Assembly: GCA_003255065.1 (NCBI GenBank)
Contig: QAOA01003946.1
Coordinates: 1,364,120-1,428,119 of the forward strand
Source of the DNA: Cercis canadensis
Lineage: Eukaryota > Streptophyta > Magnoliopsida > Fabales > Fabaceae
Length of the DNA stretch: 64,000 nt
Direction of reading: 5' to 3'
The notes under the pieces are model-generated. The model saw nothing but the letters and a program-made list of their open reading frames with translations. It searched no databases and was not told where the DNA came from. The first letter of the stretch is position 1. Each line of letters starts with the position of its first letter. A program made the position numbers and the translations under genes. Below, piece after piece: positions 37,701-50,455 of the stretch.

Positions 37701-40700
37701 TTGTTTGTTCATCTCATCTACACACCAAACCCCTTAGTTTATTGTTTAAACTATTATTTTACACATTTCCAAAGTAAAATAATTTTACTTGAAATCCCCT
37801 ATCTGGCATGCTGCTCACCAGCCTCACCTCTTCTCCTCATTCTATGCGACAACACTCAAACACAAACACACAGATCTGAAACAACGGTATTTGCTGAAGC
37901 ACTAGGTGAAATCTTGTGAATATGTGGAAAATGTTTTGATTTGGTGTCTGTAACTACCATTTCTTTTTAATTTTATTAAAAATTTCACAACCGACGGTAA
38001 CCACCCGAACCAACTGTAGAACCACCTAAAACCGAGTATCTTCGGTTTCTTCCTCTGTTCGGTCGGCCGCAGGCCTTTCCTTTAGTTCCATCGGGTAGCA
38101 TCAGGAGGGTGATGGAGGTCGCAAAACCGACCGTAACCGACTGATGCTCACCCTTGCACCCATGAATCATTTAATCTTCAATTAGTAAGTCATTAATCTT
38201 AAAAAATCCCTGAGCAATTAGAAGAAAATATTTAACAAGGGAATTAACATACGAAGATGGTATTGAAACTCCATCTTGCTTCAGAATCCTCTGGGCTCCA
38301 TCAAGGCACTCAGGAGACAACTCATTGTCACCAAATGAACCTAGCAATTCACTTACCTAAATCCAAGATGAAAAAAAGAAATCAGACAGCAGAGCAAAAA
38401 GGAAAGAAATTGGGAAGTGAAGTGAAGTATGATCATAATAACATACCAAAATGTCAGCCTTTTCAGGGGCATTCCAGTAACGCATGTCACTTGAGACTAT
38501 GATAACAGTATCCTCCCAGCCTTCTAACTTAATCAAACTCTGTTAAAACAAATTAGATGCCATGTCTAAGTTGAAGATAATTATAACATTAAAGCCTTCA
38601 ACCAAAAACAACATTTAATATTTTCATCCACATTTTTTTTAAGGAAAAAAGAAAAACAAATCAATTTATTTTTACAATGTATACAACATAAAAGACAATA
38701 TGACTGTATAAGGCTGGTCCATTCTCCATCATAAGAAATGCAAAAAACAATGAAAGAATAGTGCCAACAAATCCAAATGTGGATAATCCTTCACAAAACT
38801 ATCCATGGCAAATCCTTAACCACTGATCAAATTATAATGCAAAAAGTAAATGTCTCTTTTTAACTTAAGGCGTTAAAATAAACTCCTTATACTTAACACT
38901 CAACTTACTTAATATTAAATGCCAAATACATGAATACAAAATATAAGAACTGCAAAGCATTATGCTAAAACGCATTTTATTTCTTGTTCCTGGCACACAT
39001 CAAGATAAACCAAAACTGGCACTTAAAAAATAATTCTTTAAAGAAGTTGAGAGCTACTAGTTACTGCTATTATATATATGCATGATAAATAGTAAGCCAT
39101 TTATTTGAACTGAGCTGCTTTTGTAATATGTAAATGGCCTCATTAAGTTGGCATATAAATTCTTGGAATTACCCCAAAAAGTAAGAAAATGAATCTCAAA
39201 CTAACATTAAGTGTAACAACTGCATTTGGATTCTTCTCCACAGCATAAACTTTTAGCTTCCGCCCAGTTTCTTCGGCTGCCTACATATAAAGATGATACA
39301 AGCCAAACCAATGAAATGATATATCTAAATCCACATTTGACAGAATATGGTTGAACAACATATCCAAAAAGTTCACAATATACAAGGCATAAGAACACAC
39401 TTGTAAGGATGCTCGGACAAGTGGTCCACGCCCTGCACCAACAACCATCAATACCTAGACACAGGAATAACATAATGACCATTATTTCTATGCTGCACAA
39501 AATGTTGCACGACATCCAGAGTAGTGCCTGTTTATATTGTGGTAAAAACAACAATCAACAAGTCAAGATGCGTCAGAATAAAACACTGGAAACAAGTCTT
39601 ACAGTGGTAATCACAGATGCCTTTTCATCAGGAACCCTATCCAGTAATGCTTTGCAAACTGCTCTTTGGTACTAGCAAAAAGAAAGCTAACGATAAGATT
39701 AGGAGTTACACACATCTGAAGCCAGCAGCACCAAGAGAGAGAGAGAGGGAGAGGAGGGTGGGAGGAAGATACAGAGACAAGTACACATAAACAGATGCAT
39801 AACTTTGACAATATCCTAAATACATTTCCATACCTGAATGTATTTTACTGCATCTTTCTCAAATGTTTCATAGGTCTGAGCCTCTAGATTATCCATAAGA
39901 GGCTGCAGAAAGTGTGAAATTATCAAATCATTAATCAGGAAAATACAGAGTAATCATGCAGCAATGTAGAGGCCAAAAGAGTAGTGAGAAATGGGATAAA
40001 GGATACTTACTTGCAAGGGTGACTGTAAGAAATCCCTGTAACCAAGCTGGAATAAGAGTCTGAGATGGTCAAGAGGAATACAATAGCAGAAAACACTATA
40101 ACTTTCTATTCAACATATGGAAAGATAAATACCTCAAATCGTTCTTGCTCAGGAAGAGGATCCATCCTTTGGTATAGATAAGCAACATAGTCCAGATATG
40201 GCCTCAATGGATGTTTTTGTGAATCTAAATAGCAAAAAGCAAATTAAAAAGTAGATAGAAACAATAAAACACCAAATCACAACTTTCATTTTATACACAT
40301 GAAGACACAGGCAGACACACACAGAGGCAGGAAGGGGTGGGCAGAGAGATATATAGCTTATAACCAAACGGAAAGGTAAGGTTTGTTCACAGCTATATGT
40401 CAAAAGACAATAGAGTGCAAACATGAAGGAAGAAGTGCAAAAATAGAAAAGCTAAGAAATTAGATAAAAATTCAATTTACAAATATTTTTTTATAGAAGA
40501 AGATATCTAATTAAGATAAGGAAGAAGTGCAAACATGAAGGAGGAAAAGATACCCTCCCAAGCACCAAAAAAAAGGACAACGGCAGAAAAACACAAAATA
40601 TCAGTATGATACATCTATGAACCAAGATTAAGAACTCACCCACAACAGAATGGTTATGATAAGCAGCAGAATCCACACTTGCTTTGGGAAGATTATGAAC

Positions 40701-43700
40701 TGGTTTTCCAGATATAATGATCTACACATATGTTTTAAATAAACTTAGTACTTTTTCAGGAAAACAAGATAATTGAATCTGAAAAGATAAAGGAGACACT
40801 AGAATTGTAAAGATATGCTCAGAGTCAAACTTTTTCCGCAATAGAATTAATTGCTTAGCTTAATTTGTTATCCAACACATAATATTGACTGAATATTTAC
40901 AAGATTCAAAAAATTTGGACGGATTACCTGTATAGAGTGGTTAAAAAAACCAGTTACCAACTTCTGGTGACGCTTTGAGAGGCATGGATAAGCACGAGCA
41001 TTAGTTAAAAATGACTACAAGAAATTTAACAAAAGAAACCATTATGACCTAGACCAGAACCAGCATATTTGAAAGACAGATGAGATGCCCTTACATCAGT
41101 ATTTACTATAGCTGCTCTAACAGACTCTCCAAACCAGCGTCCAAGTGAGTTCGCTGATGGTAAGGTACTCCTAACAAACAAGAAAATAATCATCATTGAG
41201 GAAATTAATAATGAACTGGTTCAATCATTAAAAATGGTGATACAGAGCAATAATAATCAAGGTACAAAGAACAACAGGTCAAAGGTCTAAACTACTCACA
41301 AAATGTCTAGTGCAATAGATAATTGACTATGATGCTCACAGAGAAGACGAAATGAATTCCACATCTCCCAAGAATCAACCTGAAAACTTGGATTGGACAA
41401 GTGAGAGAGAATAGACCTGGCGTCATAAATTTTCACTCTACAAAAAACATATATCTTCAGAACCCAAATATTAAACAAAAATCAATAATAACAAATATAG
41501 ACAAACACGATATACATCCCTTGATTCATGTTTTGTAGATCATAAGATCAAAAAGTCAATATTCTGCTGCTTTACGACCGCAAGGGTCATTTTATTCTGA
41601 AGGAAAACAAGTTTCATGAAGAATCATGAACAATTATAGTGCTAAGAAATACAGCAAGAAATCCACTTTTTAGAAGAAGTGTGTGGACATGCACAGAGAC
41701 AGAGAGAGAGATGGAGAAGTTACAATGCAATATATGACCACAGCAATATACTTGAAGAATAGAGACACCACAGCATGAATTTAACATATTCACTCACCAA
41801 AGTATCAGATTTGGCATCCATACAGTCATCATCAGGCTTCACCAAGGGAATCCTAAGCCACAACTTCATCATAAAACAGAACAGAAAGAAGAATAAGAAT
41901 GGAGAAAATGACACTTACGTAAGAGAGAAAAATGAACGAGGAATAAATTTGACTTGGGAATGGCACCTGCATATTACTTAGGCCCTGCAAGATTTGATTC
42001 ACACACCTAGCGTAATTAGCAATGGATGTTCCCTTAGGAGCTGGAAGTAGGCAAGCCTGCAGAAGACCCAAAAATTTAGAAAAATCACATGACACTTAGA
42101 GCAAAAACAGAATTTTCATTTTGTTGGTGAACACATGTCGAAGTACACACTGTCATGTGATGCAGCTCACTGACAATTATAATGATGCTCATGAATTTGT
42201 AAATAAAATCTAAATAGCATGAGGTGGCACAGTCAATGCACAAGGTAATCCTTCTAGGATTTTAATACAGCCATGAAAAGATAAAAATAAAACTTCAATG
42301 GAACAATTAACAACAGAGTGACAGACACTAATATAGATTACTACAGTACGAAAAATACAGAAGAGAAGTCACAGCATAAGGGACAGATTTTAGTGGTTGA
42401 TACCCTTGACTTTTAGGGAAAGATGCATAAGGATTCTCAATAAAAAGAATATGCATCCACAACTCTCCTCATTTTTCAGCAGTTTCCTCACATAGTTTCA
42501 GATTGAGATTATAGCAAAAGAAGGAATTAAGTTGCTTTCCAATGTGGAAATTTGAGATGAAGCATCCATATTTCAAGCAAAATAAACAGTCATTTCAGAT
42601 TGAACCAATAAACATACTTGCGCTGAAGAATCAAGACCAAGCAGAGGAGATATATAAATTTAAAACTCCTCGCTATTTGGTTATACCAAAGCACACCTGT
42701 AAAGAGAGATGAGTGGCCCAAGCTATTTCTTGTTTGAGAGTGGTTTCAGAATCCATCCTAAGAGTTTCATCTTCCGAATCCAAATCTATCCATGAGCTAA
42801 TTTTTCCTGAATTTACACAATAAATCATCTGAGAAATTTGACAGAATTAAGAATCCAATAAGAATATCAATAAAAAAGAACAAACTGAGCAGGCAAATTT
42901 TATAAAAAAGGAACAAACTAAACAAAAAAGTGTCAAATTTTATGCAAGTTGCCAAATCCACAATAAATAAACAAAGTTTATCATCAGAATAGAAGGCAAG
43001 CCATACCCACTACATGACTACTCCACTGAGCAGGGCTCAAGACTAAGTCTGACCCAGCAAATGGTAGAACACCAGATCCCAAACTATCCTTTTGCAGTAA
43101 GCTTGGTCGATAAGTAGGGTCCATCTGAATTGCAACCAAAAATCATATAAGCTATACTCAGAAAGATCATATCTCACCAAATTACTGTTATTACATAATA
43201 ATCTCTACCTTACCAGTGAGCATTATTACTAGTGCAAGATCATTTCTCAATAATGTAGTTTAACAAGCTTAGAGTGAAACCACGGCCTAAAACAGCTTCA
43301 CAGGCAAAGCCATTAAACAATGTTGCTTTAGGTAAGCTAACTGACCAGTCACATATAAAATGGCAGCAGTGAGCTGCTATGTGACTGGCTAATTGGCTAC
43401 CATAACGAACGTGAATCTAATGCAATGTAGATCAACAAATCTTCAAATGTACAAGACAAAAGTAAAAAAAATTTCTTCCTGAAACAAGCACAGTGGCTTT
43501 AACCAACCTTAAATTTATAGAGATTTTTATCACAAACTGGTCTACATTTATGATTGAGCTACAATTATACCCAATAACAACTTAATGAGCAACTTTGAGA
43601 TTATCAATTCTATTATCAGATGAAAACTCCCCAATTTACTCCATTATTATTAGCACAGACTTCTATAACCTCCAACACCCTGAGCATTACTATTTTGACA

Positions 43701-45014
43701 GCTAGTTCAAGAGAGACAATGCAAACACAATTTGGTGTATATATAAATATAGTGCTATTGACCAATTCTGTAGATCTAGCATAATAAACTTACCACTATT
43801 ACAAAGTCGAATAAAATTAATCATCAATAGAACAAAGGTAGCTCTGAACATATTACGAGCATTAAATTAATTCACAGATATCTCAATAATACCATCAAAA
43901 TTATTTACTGCTAGACAACATAATCCACCACCAAGACATTAACAGTGATTGACAGAGACTTTACAATTATAAACATCTTAGTGCAAGTGTAAAACCTCAT
44001 GCTTTCCAGCAGTGTTTTATTCTCTATTGACTTCTGTCTTTTTATTTTTATCATAAGCATTGACCCCCAGAGTACTATCATGCCATTCATGTTACTAATT
44101 TGTCTTAAAAGAATCTATAGTTCAGATGTGCCAATTGTAATTAATGGCAGAGTAGTGAAACTAGAAACCCAATGTTCTGCTTCACCACAAATTGCCAAGA
44201 ACTAATCACTCTAGGTAAGGTTACTACCAATCACACAGATAAGTAGCTTTGGCTCATATGTGATTGGCTAACGAGCCACCATGAAATAAATCCCTTAGCA
44301 CATGCGAACAAGATTATCAGAGAAAGTGTCTTTTTATCGAACTCCATTAACAAACAAGAATACTGGTCAGATTTTAACCTCACCAGGTGATACATGCTTA
44401 TGACAGTAAGGCAAAAACAGGCAGTATTAAGAAATGCTAAAATGTCTAAGGAAAGGAAATATTGTTCAACAGGCCCATTCAATGGAACTGACGGCAAAGC
44501 AGCTTCATTGTAACGGCCCATCAAACAGTTTTATTCTAGGTGAGCTTACTGACCATTCACACACAAAAAGGCAACTTCACAGTTGCGAGTGAGAGTGGCT
44601 AATTGGTCACCATAAAAACTCAAAGTAAATATATCAAGTGCAATATAAACTCCTCGTATTAATAAATATGACATCACGCCAATGCACATCATACATAAAA
44701 AATACTAGTAATTTTCTTCTCAAATTCGATGCATATAAATGTGTATCAACTACATGTTCTACGATAATTTCCTTGATTAAATTGTAATTTTCATTCTTCC
44801 CAGATGGCCATTATTGATGGAATGCATTTTTTAAAAATAATATTAATATTAAGAGGGAAGAACAATTGACACTAACCAGAGGAGCAACAATGAAATCGAA
44901 GCCCCCGGAAGAGAGATTGAAAGCCAGCACGTGAGGCATGTCATCGTTAAATTCCGTCTCTACACCGCAATACCGAGACTCGCTCTTATCCCCTGCCCTT
45001 TCTCCGAGCGGCAT
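34796..45014 (-). CDS. PRMT5: PRMT5, type II protein arginine methyltransferase (SKB1)
   Basis: Makes symmetric dimethylarginine on histones and spliceosomal Sm proteins. 23 coding exons, all on complement, high to low: 44877-45014, 43007-43124, 42697-42806, 41967-42056, 41798-41863, 41300-41379, 41095-41170, 40928-41014, 40640-40721, 40133-40224, 40011-40046, 39834-39902, 39603-39671, 39401-39454, 39206-39280, 38447-38539, 38253-38356, 36894-36942, 36727-36813, 36420-36525, 35684-35771, 34972-35065 and 34796-34879. They join without a break to 648 residues, the family size. Signatures: TIM-barrel start [35 protein letters not shown] with the PRMT5-specific Phe near 339; SAM motif [10 protein letters not shown] near 375-383; double-E loop [19 protein letters not shown] with Glu near 448 and 457; C-terminal YWVGL. 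The start is the ATG at 45012-45014. Several introns hold repeats, none damaging splice sites. Confidence 0.97.
36108..36180. repeat. 23-bp minisatellite, 3 copies, PRMT5 intron
   Basis: Three perfect copies of a 23-bp unit (ATCAGCAGCCTTCAAGGATC plus TCA) plus a partial fourth, in the intron 35772-36419. Such units vary between individuals. Confidence 0.95.
37325..38156. mobile_element. hAT-like non-autonomous element in a PRMT5 intron (832 bp)
   Basis: The termini are CAGGGCTGAGC (left) and, inverted, CAAGGGTGAGC (right). Next to each lie runs of an AACCGAAC/GGTTCGGTTT type (ACCGAACCC near 37344; CCGACCGTAACCGAC near 38130), a common look of plant hAT MITEs. I could not find a convincing 8-bp target duplication. 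No transposase ORF. It lies inside the intron 36943-38252. Confidence 0.6.
43329..43412. repeat. Foldback repeat copy 1, PRMT5 intron 1
   Basis: A short hairpin-forming repeat. TAGGTAAGCTAACTGACCAG is followed by CACAT..GGCAGC, a short loop, then AGCTGCTATGTGACTGGCTA. The arms pair. Related copies lie at 44213-44288 and 44537-44612 in the same intron. Confidence 0.7.
44213..44288. repeat. Foldback repeat copy 2, PRMT5 intron 1
   Basis: Same design as copy 1: TAGGTAAGGTTACTACCAATC, AAGTAGCTTTGGCT as the loop, then ATATGTGATTGGCTAACGAG and CCACCAT. The arm around CCAATCACA/TGTGATTGG is clear. Confidence 0.7.
44537..44612. repeat. Foldback repeat copy 3, PRMT5 intron 1
   Basis: AGGTGAGCTTACTGACCATTC, AAAGGCAACTTCACAGTTGC and GAGAGTGGCTAATTGGTCAC follow the same order as copies 1 and 2, with a more diverged arm. 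Confidence 0.65.
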
Positions 45015-45325
45015 TTCTACGCACCTTCACGTGTATTTAAAACTGCTATACAAACACAAGCTAGAAGAAGAAGCGAGTTTGGCGACCTGACATCCAAAGC
45101 TCAAGTGCTTTGAAGAATCATCTGACACTGAGAAGTGAGATACACATGAAGGAGGAGGCTGAGGGGGTTTTGGCAGGGTTTTACGGTGGAAACCCAATAC
45201 ATATATGTATTAGACAATGTTAGGGTTTCGCCGTTGCGATACTGTTCACGGAAGGCTTTATGAAATTGACATCTGGCACTTATTATTTGACTATTTTATC
45301 CTTCGTCTCAGCATAATAATTTGAA
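45015..45325 (-). promoter_or_regulatory. PRMT5 upstream region
   Basis: Only about 311 bp separate the PRMT5 ATG from the target duplication of the 4-kb TIR element at 45326. The region is moderately GC-rich near the ATG and should hold the leader and core promoter. No single box is diagnostic. Confidence 0.5.
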
Positions 45326-46658
45326 AAGTAAAACCTCATTTTCGTCCCTCACTAATTTGGATGTTCTTAATTTGGTCCCCTAATGCAATGTGTTCTCAAT
45401 TTAGTCCATCACTTATGAATTTTACTTCAATCAAATCCTTTCATCTAACTTTCACTAATTTCATTGACAGAAATGCTGATGTGGATGTTAAAGGGTGATG
45501 TGTCATTGTTAAATGTCACATCCTAAGCCTATGTGGACTCTTAATTACACACTGGACCAATTTGAGAATGCCCCAAGAGGCTGAACACCGAGTGTCAAAT
45601 AAATTATTGTAATTAATGATGGATTTGTTGTCTGCCAATACACTGTGAATGTCATTAACGATGAAAACAAAGAAAAATCCTAAAAAAAATTATAATATAT
45701 ACACCAAAACAAATTATTTAAAATGTATTACGATTATGAGTGAGAATGCTAAAAAAAACTAATGAAAATATAAAAAAACAAAAACAAAGCAGAAAAGAGA
45801 TAGAAGAAGAAGAAAGAAGAAAGAGAAAGCAGACAAAGAATGAAGAGGTTAGAGGAGAAAGGCAAGGGATTTCAAAACCTTTTGAAATTCACAGAGGCTT
45901 TCATCTTTCAAGCTCTCTGTTTTTGTTGTAACCAACCCTGGAACCCTAGCCAAACGTCGTCGTCTCCCATGACGTTCTTCTTGCCTTCTACGCAATCATT
46001 TTGGCCACTCTGACTTTTGCGCCATTTTCTTCGTTGCCGATGGCTGATAAACCGCCACTGTCAAACCTACTCTTTCATATAATTTCTTAATATCTCCATA
46101 GACATTAAATAATTAAACTTAATCATTTTCCATATAATATATCAATTTAAACACTATACGAAATACCACTTGCACTTGGGAATTTTGAAACCGCTGGTAG
46201 GAGATAACCAAAGAAACAAAACTATGTAGCTTAGCAAAGCATTCTTATATATATAACATGCGAATATATATAGAGGATTAACATAACCCTCATCGTTTAT
46301 ATACAATCCCAAAAGAATGATATTCATATCATTATCCACATTCATATCTCCAAATATGGAGTTCTACCTAGCTTTACATCATGTCAAACTATAACAAAAG
46401 CTATACGTTGATATCTTGTTATGCTCAGCTTTGTGTACCCTGCTGCATATTACTAGATTCCGCACCTGGAATGAGTAAAATATTCACAAATAACATAGGT
46501 GAGATATATAATCTCAGTAGCTAGTAGAGTGACAAACATACTTTATATTCATTCCAGTCATTAAACCAAGTAAGAGTAACTAGGAAAAAAAAAACATACC
46601 CCATAGTCGGGAACATAAGCACAACACATATCATAACGTTCTCATTTATTACACTTTA

Positions 46659-46813
46659 GGGCTATCTCAACTTACTCTTGGGGCAGCCACAACTTACCCC
46701 ATCTTCCTCATGGCATAGGGCAACATCAACTTACCCTTAGTTTCTTCCAGCTGTGGGGTAGCTTCAACTTACCCCTTAATTCCTCAAGCTATGGGACAAC
46801 TTCAACTTACCCC
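46659..46813. repeat. 37-38-bp minisatellite inside the 4-kb element
   Basis: Four to five imperfect units each contain GGG-(3-6)-TCAACTTACCCC followed by a TTCCTC-rich spacer. Found nowhere else in the window. Confidence 0.75.
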
Positions 46814-48874
46814 GATGACCATCACACATAAAAGAACTAGTTCTAATTCTTTAGTCATCTCATAGCACTCAATTACAATAGCAAACACCACATATAGTGG
46901 TTACATAGAGCATGCACCGTCAAAAGAAACTAGACAAGGTTTAAGGAAATACTAGCTACCTGAAATTGTTACAACACTAAATTCCCTTCTCTTGGTATCA
47001 ATTTGTATACTCTTGACGAAATTTCCTATTTCCAAAGTCATCATATAATCATGTGATTAGTTCACATGAACTTTTCAAAGTAAGACGTAGGTAACTACTA
47101 ACTTCATTAACCTTAAAGCTTAAGAGAACTACTGAAACTCAATTAATTGAATACTAGTTGAATACTACCCTTAAAGGCAAGCAAACACCCTAATCTTTTA
47201 TATTTCCTACTTCATAAAATTGCTAAGAGTATCACAAACAGGTAAGGATATTATATCTACAACACTTTAATGCTTGTCCAGCTTACTTTTCTACCATGTT
47301 CAACATAATTCCCAATATATGAAACTAACCCATGTCCATGTTTGACTCAAGTTATCCACATAACTCCCTAGGCATTGTGATTTTCAATTGGCATGGCTAT
47401 CTTCAAGAAAGGATAGTTAAAATTATGCCTTTACATCAAGGAAATTGCATGAACTCCAACAATGATATAAATGTAAATCTACTAGAAATTTACATGGTCC
47501 ATATTACCTCAGTTGTTTCTAGCATAAAAAATAATAAAGTCCAAATCCACTGGTTAATTTATACAAAGACCAGAATATTATGTCATCTGACTGCTAAGAT
47601 GTTGAATCTCAAACCTCTGCATGTTACATCATGATCTGGATACCCAATTAAGAAAATATGTGTGTAGTTCCTAAATGGAGAAATCCAACCATAAACTATG
47701 TGTCTGAATTTGTCAAGTCATAGTTGATTAACAAAATTTAGATATCTTTGACTGTAAATGCATTGCTCATATATATTTTAATGTATCTAACAAAATCAAA
47801 ATAAAAACTAATGCTTTTCAATGAACATTAGCATTTAAATACGAGCTTATTAGCAATCTCAAGCTTAACTAAACCACATTCCAAATTCTCACCCAAATAG
47901 TTTACATATAACTTCAGGTTTGTATTATTTCAAAACAACATCCAGAAGCCCATATGTTTATTAAAGGAAAAGAAAGGCAGATTGATAACAGTAAATATAG
48001 ATTGTAAACTTCAACAAAGCTCAATAGGTAGTAAATAGTAAATTAATAAATCAGAGCTCACGTAATTTACTGCCAGTGCTAAGAAAATAAAGCGTAGTAT
48101 ATGTGCTTTATCAATACCACTAAGATGTAGCTAAAAGAAAATATCCAACCCTGCAAAGACTATTAGACTGAAATTGCAAGGGTAAGTAAAAGTAAAATCA
48201 CTACCCTTAAAACAAACTAGGATACAAGAACAAGGAAGGCAAAGAATTAGCATGCCAAATCGTCCCCCCCTCCCCCCCAAAAAGAAAACCACAGAGGTTG
48301 AATCAGGCAGGGGCAGAATAATGAAGAAAGAAAACTCAGTGAACATGCAATTCGACAATCCCCCGCCCAACTGCAATGAACAAACAGTACCCAAAAGCCT
48401 TAATTTAGCTAGGAAGCACTAGATTATAGAGATTTACAGTAAAATTTTAGGGGAGGAGGTGGCTTACATGGTAGAGAAAGAAGCTGCTCCCCCTCTCTCT
48501 CTCTCTCTCTCTCTTCCGCCCTTCCTTTCACCGCTCCCTCGAAATTCTTTTTCTCTGCCGAGGGGTTCTTGACCCTCCACCTTGCTTTATTTCATTTGCA
48601 TTTCATTTTTTTTTACTTATATAATTATATAATATAATAATACAATATAATATAATAATATAGATATTTACAAGAAAAGCTAGTTGTCACAGCCACTGTA
48701 GCACTTAATATTATTATTAGCTAGGGTTTTTGTTGGTTTTGGAGCCCCACATAATAGATCTCTAACTAATTACCAAAATTCAAACAATTATAACCACCCT
48801 CCGCCACCGGAGAGAGAGCATTATAACAATTACAGGTTGTGGGCGCCGGATCATATTACTTCATTTGGTTCAGC

Positions 48875-49130
48875 ATGGCCAAGGGTGGCCACTGCTTCGA
48901 GAAGGTCCACAGGTGCATTCAGATGGTTTTCTTCATGCTGGCAATGATGGCCTCCTTGTTGGTGATGTCGTTGCCGGTGCTAGTAGCAGTGCTCGATGTA
49001 CTGGTGCCTTGTGTTTTGATCTCGAGCTTCACCTGTGTGAGGTGCTACGGTTTCAGAGAGCATTTGCATCGATATGCTTTCAAGAGCTCCTTAACAGATA
49101 TTCTTATCGTTTCCATCACAAACGACGTTT
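48875..49130 (+). pseudogene. Captured host-gene fragment: membrane protein N-terminus
   Basis: Open frame from the ATG at 48875: MAKGGHCFEKVHRCIQMVFF, then hydrophobic LAMMASLLVMSLPVLVAVLD, VLVPCVLISSFTCVRCYGFR, and EHLHRYAFKSSLTDI. This resembles the N-terminal hydrophobic region of a plant alpha/beta-hydrolase-like or multi-pass membrane family, in which a LTDIPLVSxxRS segment would follow; I recall the family only loosely. Here the frame diverges after LTDI and runs into the right TIR three bases later. GC content is higher than the rest of the element. The upstream GC-richer stretch at 48470-48600 may be leader or promoter DNA taken with it. Confidence 0.6.
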
Positions 49131-49406
49131 TTTTGGCCCAGTGTGCAACTAAGAGTCCACATAAGCTTGAGACATGACATTTAACAGTGACACATCACCC
49201 TTTAACAGCCACGTCAACATTTTTGTCAGTGAAGTTAGCAGAAATTAGACGGAGGGATTTGATTGAAGCGAAATTCATAAGTGAGGGATTAAATTGAGAA
49301 CACATTGCACTAGAGGACCAAATTGAGAACGCCCAAATTAGTGAGGGACGAAAATGGAGTTTTACTCTAATTGGAAATATTTGACCACTGATATTTATAT
49401 GGGTGA

Positions 49407-49740
49407 TTGCTATCCTACAATCATTAGAAATAAGGGATAGCATTACTCTCTATTTAATTGGGTGGGTTTAACGTATTCAATTAATTTAGTGTCATTGCAC
49501 TAGTTGTGAAAATTTTAAAAAATTGAGTCTTATAGTATATAACAATACATAGTTACTTATAAAATGCAATAATGGCAAATACATTGTATAAGGAATTGTC
49601 TATTATGATATATACTGGGTGACTTAATTTTTTAAGATTTTTACAACGATATCAATTTCACTTGGTGGGTCCAATTGGAACCCACCCAACTGGATGGGTA
49701 ATTGCGCTACTTCTAATTTTTTGTGATTGTAGCTTAGCAA
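49407..49740. mobile_element. Palindromic MITE, about 334 bp
   Basis: Left TTGCTATCCTACAATCA and right (inverted) TTGCTAAGCTACAATCA start long inverted halves. Both contain GTTGGGTGGGTT-like and AAAAAATTGAGTC/AAAAAATTAAGTC segments. The core has ACTTATAAAATGCAATAATG. The same family appears at 61280-61660. It sits 40 bp outside the 4-kb element. Confidence 0.7.
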
Positions 49741-49998
49741 AAGCCATTTATATAACAACATATTATTGTAAAATAATATCCATTTACCTAAATATGTAAC
49801 TAAATATAATTAATTGATTAATTATTATGTATGTATGTATATGTGTGTGTGAAATATATTGTGATTCTTTAATATTAAAAAAAGAATTAAGCTTTCATTT
49901 TTATTTTAGTGTTTTAGTTTTCTCATTCAACATATTTTGTGAGTTATCGTGGCCTTAAATGTCAATTAGACTATTAGCATGATGTTACGATACATTAC

Positions 49999-50184
49999 TT
50001 TTTTTTTTTACACCTAAGGTATCCTCACACCATTTGGATATGAGACTAATTCATGTTCGGTATGAGAGTAGTAACCGGTAAATCCCTACCAACAAGTGTA
50101 ACTCCAAAGAGTCGAACTCATAACCTTTGACTTAGAACACCTTCAGGCTCAGCCTGTTTTCATTGAGCCAACACCTTATTGGTA
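49999..50184 (-). mobile_element. tRNA-derived SINE, minus orientation
   Basis: Read on -: ACCAATAAGGTGTTGGCTCA with an A-box-like TGGCTCAATG, then GTTATGAGTTCGACTCTTTG with a B-box-like GTTCGACTC, a body ending TCATATCCAAATGGTGTGAG, and an A-rich tail (T run on + at 49999-50009). Flanks TACATTAC and TACATCAC look like a target duplication. The same family as 59393-59583. Confidence 0.8.
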
Positions 50185-50455
50185 CATCACATTTAATGGC
50201 CAAGCTCAATACTTTCATAAGTTTTTTGATACTAGGTGAACAAAAGAATGACAGTGGAGCAAAACAAGTAAATGATGGATGAAATGAAAAAAAAAGTTAA
50301 ATAAATAAATAAATAAATTGAGGACCAAATTAATAGTGCTTATGACAGCGACCACAACGGGATTTTAGTCATAATAGAATTCAATCAAATTCATTTTTTC
50401 CCGAATTCAAACTTGTGATCATATGACTAACACATTATACTCTCACGATTATTAA

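Larger units (their letters stand above)
45326..49367. mobile_element. 4042-bp MULE-like TIR element carrying a gene fragment (Pack-MULE-like)
   Basis: The TIRs are 45326-45560 and 49133-49367, each about 235 bp and by eye roughly 85-90 percent alike. Inward they read AAGTAAAACCTCATTTTCGT / GAGTAAAACTCCATTTTCGT, then CCCTCACTAATTTGG, AATGCAATGTGTTCTCAATT, GTTAAAGGGTGATGTGTCA and TATGTGGACTCTTA. Direct 9-bp flanks TAATTTGAA (45317-45325) and TAATTGGAA (49368-49376) differ at one base. Long TIRs plus a 9-bp duplication fit the Mutator superfamily. There is no transposase inside. The interior has a minisatellite (46659-46813), a CT repeat (about 48494-48514) and a gene fragment (48875-49130) butted against the right TIR. 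Confidence 0.85.

Noticed and set aside
45740-45931. Lys/Glu-rich open frame near the left TIR of the 4-kb element
   Set aside because: Simple AAG/GAA-rich sequence without family resemblance; it probably reflects purine-rich leader DNA.
48131-48394. Hydrophobic open frame on - inside the 4-kb element
   Set aside because: Poly-C/poly-A derived, with no recognisable motif and no splice partner.
45326-49367. LTR retrotransposon
   Set aside because: The 235-bp ends are inverted, not direct, and no gag/pol or primer-binding site is present.
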